DNA of 64,000 bases from Bolinopsis microptera. Taxonomy: Eukaryota > Ctenophora > Tentaculata > Lobata > Bolinopsidae. The notes under the pieces were generated by a model, which did not search any database, had not been told where the DNA came from, and was given only the letters and a program-made list of their open reading frames with translations. Shown one piece after another: positions 24,608 to 35,835 of the stretch. The DNA is taken from assembly GCF_026151205.1 (NCBI RefSeq), contig NC_087082.1, positions 1,126,001-1,190,000 on the forward strand, in the 5' to 3' direction. The translations under genes were made by a program, and so were the position numbers. Each line of letters opens with the position of its first letter. Position 1 is the stretch's first letter.

Positions 24608-25116
24608 CAAAATAATTATAGTTCAGCACTAACTGAGAAACTGCAACTCTATTGACGGAACAAGGAGTCAACTCTCAATTGTGATTATCCAGCTTAAATT
24701 CTCTTTAGTGTTCGGTGTTAATTAGTGTATACTTAATCTAATTATGATGTAATATTCATTAAGTGCCTTACAGGTTACTTAATTAGAATTAATTCTATTC
24801 ACTGATAAGCATTGAGCTAATTGATAGGTATTGTGATGTCCTTGTAAATTATCATTTCCTGGTGATAGTGTCCAATAGCAATCATCAACGACAATGTTGT
24901 CAGCTATCTGAGATGATCTTGTCATTAAGATTAAAATAATAAACTCCGATATCAATGGTTCAATGCTAATTTATTTATTTATAATAATACTGATGATCAA
25001 ACCAACAACGCAGTTGTTGTTCATAAAATGTTGAATATGCTCAATGCTGTCAGGGCTGAACATTTTTAATAAAAAACCTCTTTTATTCTTATTAGTTTAG
25101 GAGGCCTATCGTGCTC

Positions 25117-25180
25117 AGAAGCAGCATTTAAGAGGCAACATTTAAGAGGAAACATTTAAGAGGCAACATTTAAGAGGCGA
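25117..25180. repeat. 17-bp tandem repeat, 4 copies
   Basis: The unit ACATTTAAGAGGCA repeats with small changes between the GH35 start and the RIM-like gene. The surrounding sequence, 24608-25668, holds no other recognised feature except a short C run near 25383. The 5' end or promoter of the RIM-like gene may lie here. Confidence 0.8.
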
Positions 25181-25668
25181 ATGCTTTTTAAAATAAATGA
25201 TCAAAAAAATAAAACCGTTCGAAAATATTGCCCCAGCAATCCCTCAACAGATTGAAATTTAGTCACTTCAGTCACATTTTAAGTTATACACAATACTGAA
25301 TACACATGCAATGTTAGCTTATACACATTAGAGACAATGTGTTGGAATGTTAAACTGTAAAGTTATAATATTGAATACTATGCCCCCCCCCCCCCAATAC
25401 TATGCCTCAATGATGCTCATTACCAGCTCAACTAGCTCCAGTCATCCTGACCATCTAATTACTGTTGTTTTGTTGTTTCACGTAAGTATAACAACAACAA
25501 AAAACAAAAATAATTTGCAGCACACAAAACAGCATTGGGAAGGTGCGGAATCGCACTATTTACAAAGCATTACCGCACCTTCACTACATGTTGCCGCTGA
25601 TCATAGTTAACTGGTTAACAGTATTTTTCGCAGGGAGGAAAAAACGAGAGTCAGTATGTGAGGGAGAA

Positions 25669-27304
25669 ATGAGCTCCGGGAGTTCTGACATTGAAAAAGC
25701 CGAGGATCAGGTAAATTTGTTCGTATATTTAATGAGCGGGGAGGGTGGGGAGGCGGTCAAACCAAGTCAAATTAATTCTGTTATTACGTTTTCATTTTTA
25801 AAAAGCAGTGTTATGACTTTTTCTGTTGTTGTTTTCCTGGGTTAAGTTAAGGACATATTGAGACTTTTTCGTGCAACTAGTTATCTGTTATCGTTGTTGA
25901 AATACTTATGGATCTACAGGTGAAGATGACGAAGTCTAAAGAGCGTCAAGGAGCCCGATCTCTTACCTCCCTGTTTTCCAGTAAAACATTTTCTATAGAT
26001 GACAACGTGACCGTCGACATTCCAGCCATCAACGAACGAAGGAGCACCAAGAGGTAAGTTGAAACACAAGGAATTATTTTGGAAAGGTGAGTTGGAGCAC
26101 AGGGAAGTATTTTGCACAGGATTTAGATTTATAGTTGTTGAGGCTGATGTAAATTAGGGATCGCATGCAATAGATTGTAAGCTTGAATTTCTGCAGTTCG
26201 GTCGATATCGTGTATCAAGACAGACGTAGCACAAAAAGGTAAGCCGTGACAAAAAACTGAAGCAAATATTTAACCCGTATCTACTTTCAATCAAACAGCT
26301 ACCGAAACTGTATGGAACTTCAAATCGTTCGCTTAAATTCTCTGTGAATATTGTGTAAACATAATTCCATTCTTTACCCTGATCTTTCTGCAGTTCAATA
26401 GAGAGCGACTGTGTTAGGATGACGACGAGACCCCCTCCTGAAGGCCATGACAAGGGGACTGTTCTAGATGTGATCGGGATAGGGCCCGGACAAAACCCTG
26501 GTCTCTGGAGACCTCCAGGTTAGCCACCGTATGAGATTGAGTAGGAAATTCAGATTTGGTGATCACAGAAACAATGGAGCATCGTCCTTTCTCTATATTT
26601 ATTTATTTTACTGTTTTATGTTGCGGTTAATTTGGCAATACACTTTATTGTATATATGTTGGATTGAACTCCTAGAGTATGTGGATAATAGTTTAAATAT
26701 TTTATTGAAAGAGGTCAGTATGCCGAGCCTGACGCAAAATCTCACACACAGGATTTTCAGAGCAGCAGGTGACGGGAGACGTGCAGGTTTCCATGGAGGT
26801 GTGCGATGGGAAACTCAAACTTACTGTCATTAGAGCCAAGAACCTCAGGTGGCGTTCTTCTGATAAACCCGTCGGTAAGTGGTCCAATGTTCTGTCAACT
26901 TATATCAATGATTCGTTCGCTATTAAACCAATATTCGTTTTTAGAGGCAGCAGAAAGTTATGACTTTGCTTTTTTATCCCGAAAAAGTCAGGTAACATCA
27001 CTAACTCTCAGATACCTACGTGAAGTCATATCTTCTAGACTCAAACTCAACCAGAAAACAACAAAAGAAACGCTCGAAAGTAGCTAAAAACTCCCTCTGT
27101 CCCACCTATAACGAAGAGTTCTCATTCGAAGCAATTTATCACGACAAAGTGCTAGCCATGGCCGTTATGGCACGTGAAAGATTTGCCAGGAAACAGCCCC
27201 TGGGAGAGGCTCAAATCAACCTGGCGAGTTTGGACTTGACCGTGAGACTGACTGCCTGGTATAGACTGTTCTCTTCTCATCCTCAAATACCGGGCAACAC
27301 CTGA
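25669..27304 (+). CDS. RIM-like protein with a single C-terminal C2 domain
   Basis: RIM proteins organise presynaptic active zones, and this matches the C2B-only short form. Exons: 25669-25710, 25920-26053, optional 26197-26238, 26394-26518, 26761-26874 and 27012-27304 (TGA). All phases match, giving 249 residues with the optional exon or 235 without it. The C2 domain starts at GDVQVSMEV, continues with KLTVIRAKNL, TYVKSYLLD and CPTYNEEFSF, and ends at WYRLFSSHP. Its order and linkers match the RIM C2B domain (GDIQ.GM start, WYKLF end). The calcium-binding Asp residues of C2 loops are largely absent, as in RIM C2B. The upstream part is short and low-complexity, without a PDZ or zinc finger. 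The reading frame is open upstream of the first ATG to a possible acceptor at 25632, so 5' exons may be missing. The optional exon encodes 14 residues ending RRSTKR, like the end of the exon before it. Confidence 0.7.
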
Positions 27305-30179
27305 CAGTGTCATGTGATCCATCCCCTGATTATGCACAGAGTTTAGCTTATCAGTCTGACATCAAAGGTGACATTTAAGATTGCTAACCCAGAATGTTTG
27401 GAGCGGAATTTTGTAGAAATTGTACCCTTGGGGTATCGACTTACCGAGTGATTATTCTCAAACATTGTACATCGATACGTTTCTCGATTGGTTACCCCTT
27501 TATAATCAGATTCTTAGTTTTTGCAGAAGGATTTTGTCATTGCCAGACCCCAAAGTGCGGCGCGCAGATGCCATAATATAACCTCAAAAAATTACTATTA
27601 ATTGTACTTTGGTTTTTGAAGGGTTTGATCATGCATTTAGCAAATAATATTTTACTGTTCTTTAATATACTCTAACTCAATGTTTTACCTGTTGAGTGTT
27701 GCTGAAGCTTGACCCTACAAGATATTGAATTTTGACTCAATTTTTTTCGAGTTTGATATATGCAATCGACCCCGTTATTAAATTTGTGGTCTATCCATGA
27801 CGTAGACTGGGGCTGATTCAGATAATATACCGAACGTCATGGTAACCGAATATATTTTGAGCATTTTACCATCTTGTTAATTAACAATCTCTGTTTATAT
27901 AAGAATTGTAAATTTATTTGTACTATTGCTTTGAATATTTTTGTCAACTTAAAGTTTGACTTCTTGTGAGTTGTGAACAGTCTTGAATCTAGTTGGGGGA
28001 GAGGGTAAATGCTTATCCTAATATAAAATGCAAACGAAAGAGGGATTTACATGAGAAATCAATTTAGTTGGAAATACTAAAATCTATATAATAGTTTGAA
28101 TAGTTGTTCATTGATTAAACATAAGTATTCTTTACATCTCACAATAAAATGTGATCTACCCCGTAGCAGACTGTGGACAGACCCGTCTTTAATGCCACTG
28201 TAACCTGTCTAAATTGTTTTATTGCACATTGTCATATTCATTTTCTAGTCTTTTTCACTTGCCCTTTGTTTGGAGCTGCTCTGACATGGTTATTAACTAG
28301 CGCCTAGCAACGTGTAGCAACACTTGTGCCTGCTGCTATCCATATGGGCGAGATATAAGCACATTATTTCATTTCATATGTCATAAACTGGGAGCTTATA
28401 ATTTCCCCATTACCCTATGACTGAATATGCAACTCCTTTGTAATTACCAATACTAGCAGACACAGTACCGGAGCAGTAACTTCAGTTAGCATCCAAACTC
28501 TGAGCTGACCAGTGTACCAGCCGTGACTGAGCTGTAGAGTAAGAAGACGGTCTAATATGCATTTAACATGATGTTAAATGCACTACAAAACTGCTTTGTT
28601 GGATATTAACAGTCATGAAAAAGCGTATAAAGAACATAAGTAGTGAGCTGACCACCACATGGTTCAGGAGTTAATATTGAAGTTTAAATACCTTCCGTCT
28701 GTTTCAACTTCAAGGGGATAACTAATTTTCCCATCCACCGCCTCATAATGCCTGGAATTTGAATAAAATGTACAGATGGCACAGGTTGCCAGATCTATAC
28801 ATTTTTCTACTGCACTTATTTAGTTCTGGATTCGTTATTTTTGATTCTAAATGGGAATTTATCGCGACATTTGTTTTTCAAAGTGCCCTCTGAAAGAAAT
28901 CGGCTATTTGCTCTTATATAAATTTGCTTCGCATTTGATTTAAGGATCTATAGAAAAACAGTACATAAAGAATATTGGTCATGTTCTGCAATACATGTTC
29001 TGCAAGTGCAATACATGTTCTGCAATACAAGGCGTTGACGGATGTTACTCGTCTAAATTTCTTCGAAGTAGCGCGCGCCGCTTTCTTCTCGACGGCAAGT
29101 GCTACGAAGTAGCGCGCGCCGGGCCAGATCATTAACAATCACAATGGTCAATACAAGGCGTAAACTACCAAGCGTGCTAAATCACTCTACAGACGATCTT
29201 TGAGATTGTTCTAAAATAGCCCCCGACAGTTAAAACCAACTTCAATCGATGTATTTTCGGACGCTGATTCCGAATCACCCCCCCCCCCCCCCCCCCCCCC
29301 CCCATGACATAGGGTTAAAATGCTCTCCTGACGAGATATTGGCGAAAAACTGTCTTGATCACGTGATATGACCGTATAAGGAAGTTAGTCTAATTTCTCG
29401 TTAGGCTTAGGGTTACAGCATATGCTTTTGTTAAGGATTGGGTTAGGGTTAGGGTTGGGATCAGACTAAAGGGTTAGGGTTTCGAATAGTTGTTCAGGGC
29501 CAGCTAGAGAACGGGTTGAAAAAGTCACGTGACAGTCGAGTGTAGAGTGATTAATCATCATCCGTAAACTACAATTACTTTGTTACTGGATGGCGCTCAT
29601 ATCATGTGTTAATTATAATGAACACTTTATAAGCCTGGGACCTCAGGTACTGGTAAGTATATACTTTGGCCACCAAAATACTACAGAAACACGGTTCTCT
29701 ATATGTGTCCCATTTAAACCTTGGCCTTCATATCGCATTTTACCTGGGGACCTCAGGCTATCATGTTCATAAACGAATAGAGATTAGGCGAAATGACAGG
29801 CTGAGCGCCGCCCAGTAAATCGCATTCTGACCTCTCACAACCCCATTATTTCCCTACTATTCCTGCTCTGACAGAACCGTGAAAATGCTACTGTCACATC
29901 TCAATATTACCAGCAACGTCCTACAGCACTATATAGTCGTGAGTTAACAAGCGTACTTGTTAACTTGTTAATACTGCAGTACTACCAGCAGTTACTTGAG
30001 CTTTCGTCCACGTTAAGCTTCACAGTAACCTGTGTTACACCACAAACTATTAGTTAGCTTGTTAAACAAGCGTGACAGAAGAGCCAGACTCCGGCCACAG
30101 CACGCAACAGTTAACAGCTCAACACCCTGTATAAACTCGCTCAGATAAGTAGCTAAAACGCTCAGTAATTAGAAGTGGA
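27305..30179. other. Noncoding stretch with minor repeats
   Basis: No gene was found. Notable items are two copies of CGAAGTAGCGCGCGCCG near 29063 and 29104, a 3-fold ATACATGTTCTGCA repeat near 28980, a run of about 25 C at 29278-29303, and TTAGGG-like units near 29440. Confidence 0.55.
29438..29482 (+). repeat. Short interstitial telomere-like repeat
   Basis: GGGTTAGGGTTAGGGTTGGG is followed 20 bases on by GGGTTAGGGTTT. Only three or four units are present, so this is a minor interstitial array and not a chromosome end. Confidence 0.6.
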
Positions 30180-30189
30180 AGTTCTCATT

Positions 30190-32735
30190 AAGTCGTTTGG
30201 GGAGATAGTGTCCTCTGAAGTGTTGTGATGATGCCCTTTGATAGTGATAGTGCCCTCTGAAGTGTTGTGATGATGCCCTTTGATAGTGATAGTGTCCTCT
30301 GAAGTGTTGTGATGATGCCCTCTGATAGTGCCCTCTATCTGATAGTGCCCTCTGAAGTGTTGTGATGATGCCCTCTGATAGTGCCCTCTGAAGTGTTGTG
30401 ATGATGCCCTCTGATAGTGCCCTCTGATAGTGCCCTCTGAAGTGTTGTGATGATGCCCTCTGATAGTGCCCTCTGAAGTGTTGTGATGATGCCCTCTGAT
30501 AGTGCCCTCTGATAGTGCCCTCTGAAGTGTTGTGATGATGCCCTCTGATAGTGTCCGCTGAAGTGTTGTGATGATGAGCAGATGTTACGTTGCCTTGTTT
30601 GGGAAGATACTGCCCTCTGATAGTACCCTCTGATAGTGCCCTCTGAAGTGTTGTGATGATGCCCTCTGATAGTGACAGTGTCCTCTGAAGTGTTGTGATG
30701 ATGAGCAGATATGTTACGTTGCCTTGTTTGGGAAGATACTGCCCTCTGATAGTAGCAGTGTCCTCTGAAGTGTTGTGATGATGAGCAGATGTTACGTTGC
30801 CTTGTTTGGGAAGATACTGCCCTCTGATAGTGCCCTCTGATAGTGCCCTCTGAAGTGTTGTGATGATGCCCTCTGATAGTGACAGTGTCCTCTGAAGTGT
30901 TGTGATGATGAGCAGATATGTTACGTTGCCTTGTTTGGGGAGATAGTGCCCTCTGAAGTGTTGTGATAGTGCCCTCTGATAGTGTCCTCTGAAGTGTTGT
31001 GATGATGAGCAGATGTTACGTTGCCTTGTTTGGGAAGATACTGCCCTCTGATAGTGCCCTCTGATAGTGCCCTCTGAAGTGTTGTGATGATGAGCAGATG
31101 TTACGTTGCCTTGTTTGGGAAGATACTGCCCTCTGATAGTGCCCTCTGATAGTGCCCTCTGAAGTGTTGTGATAGTGCCCTCTGATAGTGTCCTCTGAAG
31201 TGTTGTGATGATGAGCAGATATGTTACGTTGCCTTGTTTGGGGAGATAGTGCCCTCTGAAGTGTTGTGATAGTGCCCTCTGATAGTGTCCTCTGAAGTGT
31301 TGTGATGATGAGCAGATGTTACGTTGCCTTGTTTGGGAAGATACTGCCCTCTGATAGTGCCCTCTGATAGTGTCCTCTGAAGTGTTGTGATGATGAGCAG
31401 ATGTTACGTTGCCTTGTTTGGGAAGATACTGCCCTCTGATAGTGCCCTCTGATAGTGCCCTCTGAAGTGTTGTGATGATGAGCAGATGTTACGTTGCCTT
31501 GTTTGGGAAGATACTGCCCTCTGATAGTGCCCTCTGATAGTGCCCTCTGAAGTGTTGTGATGATGAGCAGATGTTACGTTGCCTTGTTTGGGAAGATACT
31601 GCCCTCTGATAGTGCCCTCTGATAGTGCCCTCTGAAGTGTTGTGATGATGCCCTCTGATAGTGCCCTCTGATAGTGCCCTCTGAAGTGTTGTGATGATGC
31701 CCTCTGATAGTGCCCTCTGAAGTGTTGTGATGATGCCCTCTGATAGTGCCCTCTGATAGTGCCCTCTGAAGTGTTGTGATGATGCCCTCTGATAGTGTCC
31801 TCTGAAGTGTTGTGATGATGAGCAGATGTTACGTTGCCTTGTTTGGGAAGATACTGCCCTCTGATAGTGATAGTGCCCTCTGAAGTGTTGTGATGATGCC
31901 CTCTGATAGTGACAGTGTCCTCTGAAGTGTTGTGATGATGCCCTCTGATAGTGCCCTCTGAAGTGTTGTGATGATGCCCTCTGATAGTGCCCTCTGATAG
32001 TGCCCTCTGAAGTGTTGTGATGATGCCCTCTGATAGTGTCCTCTGAAGTGTTGTGATGATGAGCAGATATGTTACGTTGCCTTGTTTGGGGAGATAGTGC
32101 CCTCTGAAGTGTTGTGATGATGCCCTCTGATAGTGTCCTCTGAAGTGTTGTGATGATGAGCAGATGTTACGTTGCCTTGTTTGGGAAGATACTGCCCTCT
32201 GATAGTGCCCTCTGATAGTGTCCTCTGAAGTGTTGTGATGATGCCCTCTGATAGTGCCCTCTGACAGTGTCCTCTGAAGTGTTGTGATGATGAGCAGATG
32301 TTACGTTGCCTTGTTTGGGAAGATACTGCCCTCTGATAGTGCCCTCTGATAGTGCCCTCTGAAGTGTTGTGATGATGAGCAGATGTTACGTTGCCTTGTT
32401 TGGGAAGATACTGCCCTCTGATAGTGCCCTCTGATAGTGCCCTCTGAAGTGTTGTGATGATGAGCAGATGTTACGTTGCCTTGTTTGGGAAGATACTGCC
32501 CTCTGATAGTGCCCTCTGATAGTGCCCTCTGAAGTGTTGTGATGATGCCCTCTGATAGTGACAGTGTCCTCTGAAGTGTTGTGATGATGAGCAGATATGT
32601 TACGTTGCCTTGTTTGGGAAGATACTGCCCTCTGATAGTGCCCTCTGATAGTGTCCTCTGAAGTGTTGTGATGATGCCCTCTGATACTGTCCTCTGAAGT
32701 GTTGTGATGATGAGCAGATATGTTACGTTGCTGGC
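30190..32735. repeat. 2.5-kb composite minisatellite
   Basis: Three modules alternate irregularly: a 13-base CCCTCTGATAGTG, a 23-base CCTCTGAAGTGTTGTGATGATG type, and a longer module containing AGCAGATGTTACGTTGCCTT and GTTTGGGAAGATACTG. Blocks of all three form higher-order repeats of roughly 90-150 bases. It is noncoding. The minus-strand open frame at its right end is a shadow. Confidence 0.93.
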
Positions 32736-33970
32736 CCTGTTTCTATGTTGTGTCACTAAAAATGGGCTATTGTTTCGCAAGCACCTACTAGTACTATAAT
32801 TGTACTATTGTCCAGTTTCTCATGACCATCCTACTAGTACTAGCCTTATTAAATGAGGTATTTTGTTGCAAATACGTTGACATGAATCCTATTATTTCCG
32901 TCGTAAAAATGGCAACATTGAACATAATGATAAAGGTTTCAATGCATAGCTTGGCACGTGCGGCCTTCAGTTATTTTCATTGAACTGTTCATTTAACTGT
33001 TTTGGTCTTTAATTTGGCAAAGTTAACGTTTTACATACAGTACGTGTGTTTTGCTTTGCAATTGCATGCGCATTCCAATACAATATACGATATTTGGCTG
33101 ATGCGTGCTGCACGCGTTGCTACACAACGCTAATAGCACCTCACTGCTTGTGGTTTGTGTGGTAGTGTTAAGAATAGCATCTGTTACCACACCGCCTTTA
33201 TTAATGGTTATTAAACTCCCATTATTGGCTGATATCCGGTCACAAACATAAACTTCACGAATTATAAACCTCCGGAACTCTTTCAAAGATCAGGTTACCT
33301 TCCTGGAACCCTCAAAACCTCTATCTACAGACCACTCCATTATACGCTATAGTATATAGTATAGCAAGCAATTAAATCGTTAGCTGGCCGCCAATTCATC
33401 AGGTATAAGAGTCAATGATGATAATTGGATTTGCGGCGGTATATGTCTGCTGAAAGTTTGTTTCTTCATTCTAAATGATTTCCGTGTTCTCCCCTGTAAC
33501 AAGTCATTCTAGATTTACTGTAATCTTACGGCTACGCCAGTTAACACAAACAATTATTATAGTGCAGATAACTAATTTGCTTCATACTTGGTAGTAACCT
33601 ATATCTAGTTGCAACTTCCACGTGCATTAAATTAATTGTGTCCGCTCGGAGCTGGAACTGGAATTAACGGCAGTAGGAGTGACATTGATATATTGTAACT
33701 TAGGCTTTCTGCTTACCGCAGGAGAGATATTGTAACTTTACTTTATTAAACTTTTGTTTTGTAACTGTATAGATATTAGATACAATAGATCTATTGTTTG
33801 ACTTTTTTGTTTGTTTCTTCAAGCTCTTGTTGAATTTATACATATGTTTTAACTTATAAAAAGAAGAATAGACAAAAGAAAAAACTTAGCCCTTATGTCT
33901 ATGATCTATCACAGCAAAGCCTACACGAGCAATTAAATAGCATCACGAAAACTGTTAGTGTTACGTAGTT

Positions 33971-34091
33971 TTAATAGGCGACGTAAGCAGAAGATCCATT
34001 GTCTAAAAGCTGGCGGCTTTGTCTTTTTAAAATCTTCAGCTTTTCTTCCCTCCCCTGCAGAGCCACATTCAACAGCTCCTGAGCGCCCACT
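33971..34091 (-). CDS. Possible terminal coding exon of an unidentified gene
   Basis: After an ATTCAG acceptor at 34092, the frame encodes about 40 residues (GAQELLNVALQGREEKLK, then LKRQSRQLLDNGSSAYVAY) and ends in TAA. The composition is that of a short amphipathic helix and unlike the AT-rich flanks. No upstream exon was found between here and 35.8 kb, so this is tentative. Confidence 0.25.
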
Positions 34092-34474
34092 CTGAATAAC
34101 ATTGTAACAGTGTGTGAAGTAACTCAGCCCCTCCTTTATATGATCTTATTGTTTATATCACTTGTGTTGAATTGGTCCATACTTGCATTTGCATTGCGTT
34201 GCAGATGCATTCATATTAACAATAGCGATCAGTCTCTCATTAGAAGAACAAATGAACAGTCAATACAACAGTCATCGTTTGAAATAAGTTGCCACAAATA
34301 CAAATTAACAACGACTAAATCTCACAATACCACCAGCAAGAGATTCTCGCGGTGGTACTAGCAGGGTTTCACGTGGAGCTCACTTTAATACTTACACACC
34401 TTTCCTCGCGGTATTGTGTATTGTATTACTATTACCATTCTACTTTTGTATTATCAGCATTGTACCAAGGAGTG

Positions 34475-34522
34475 TACGTGGTGTGACGTCATGCCACGTG
34501 GTGTGACGTCATGCCACGTGGA
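34475..34522. promoter_or_regulatory. Tandem CRE / E-box module
   Basis: A 20-base unit holding TGACGTCA followed by CCACGTGG occurs twice (TGACGTCA at 34484 and 34504, CACGTG at 34495 and 34515), with a partial ACGTGG before it. TGACGTCA is the perfect CREB/ATF site. CCACGTGG can be bound by bHLH-Zip factors or, with the neighbouring ACGTCA, by XBP1/ATF6-type bZIP factors. No gene start was recognised beside it; the nearest is 1.3 kb downstream. Confidence 0.4.
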
Positions 34523-35835
34523 GTGCTGGGTTAGTTCAAGTATCAGATCTTGTGCCCTTTCATTCGATCTTGTGCCTATTCATTTGTAATAAAACATTGT
34601 CGATGGTCTTGCTGTTACGATTGCAATTATACGTGTTTTAGTTTCCTATCAGTATCATTGTTACTAATGGCAATGCTACTTATTGCTTAAGCCTTAATGT
34701 ACATTTATTGACTGTACGAGTGTTATACGATAAAGCTAATTTCCATTGCTTTTTACAGATTTCAATTAATGCTTAATGTTGTTGAAAGTTTATTATCCAA
34801 GGAAGTTTTCACTGCTGACACCCAACTAGCGATTGGTCCTGTTTACTATATCTCTCAACGCTTATATCTATATATCTCTCAGCACTGCACACAAAGGCTG
34901 TCTTCACAAAGGCTGTCTTTCCGAGCCAAGGACCTTTTCTACTGCTAGCTAGCTAGCTAGCTAGCATCACGCGTGTACTTGTCAACTAATTCAATGTCGA
35001 TTAGGCAGCATCAATATATCATCTAGTTTTTCTTCACGACTTTTACTTATCGTTTATATCCTTCACGAAAGAGCAATCCAGCCACAAAGTTTGACAATTT
35101 TGTTGTTGTTAAAATTCGTGCTCTTCTTGTATAGTAGTCTTGTATAATGTTTGTGGTAATGCTATTCATCTCACACAAAATTATATTGAACTCGCACAAC
35201 AAGGGCCAAAAAACTGTCGTCAAATAAATACCATCACATATGCGGATTATATGTGCCACATAAAGGCATGGGATGACTTTGTGGGTGTTGAAGCTACTAG
35301 TACTAGACTAAACGGGCTAACTTTTATGTGCTCTTTTATTTTAAACACTTTGTCGTGAATATAGTCGCTGTAAAATATACTCGGTCTTGGCTTATCATCT
35401 TGTTTTGGTTTAACTGTACAGCTCAGTTCAAATCTAATTATCACGTTTATGCATATGTTAGGTTTGAATATGCTTGCTTGATATCACTGACACTATAGGT
35501 TCAGTACAATTCGAGCTTTTCGCTTTCTCTGAAATTTATCAGCTTCAGTTTTTGATGTGAGCCTGGATTTCTACCGCAGGCATCGACTTATGTTTATTGT
35601 TTAATTAGGAACACTGTCACAATTATCTTCAACCAATTTCAGTTGATTGATGAGTGATGTAAATGACAAGAAATGACAAGTGGACAGGCCCCACAATCAG
35701 ATGAATTGTATTAATGACTGCTCAGTACTCGATCAGCTATACGTCAGTACCTAAACAGAACCCTGGGCCATATCTAGCTAGCTTATCAACTTGAGTAGAT
35801 TGGAATAGCTTTGATAAGATCCTTTAAACCACGTG
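34523..35835. other. Intergenic stretch, nothing recognised
   Basis: It is AT-rich with a short GCTA tetranucleotide run near 34946. Open frames near 35047-35444 overlap on both strands and carry no domain. Confidence 0.5.

Noticed and set aside
29438..29482. Chromosome end
   Set aside because: Only a few TTAGGG units are present, with unique sequence on both sides.
32301..32780. Minus-strand 159-codon repeat protein
   Set aside because: It is a shadow of the composite minisatellite. It begins and ends with the array, and no splice context supports it.
33023..33286. Minus-strand 87-codon frame
   Set aside because: No domain was recognised, and composition is like the flanks. Random open frames of this length are expected.
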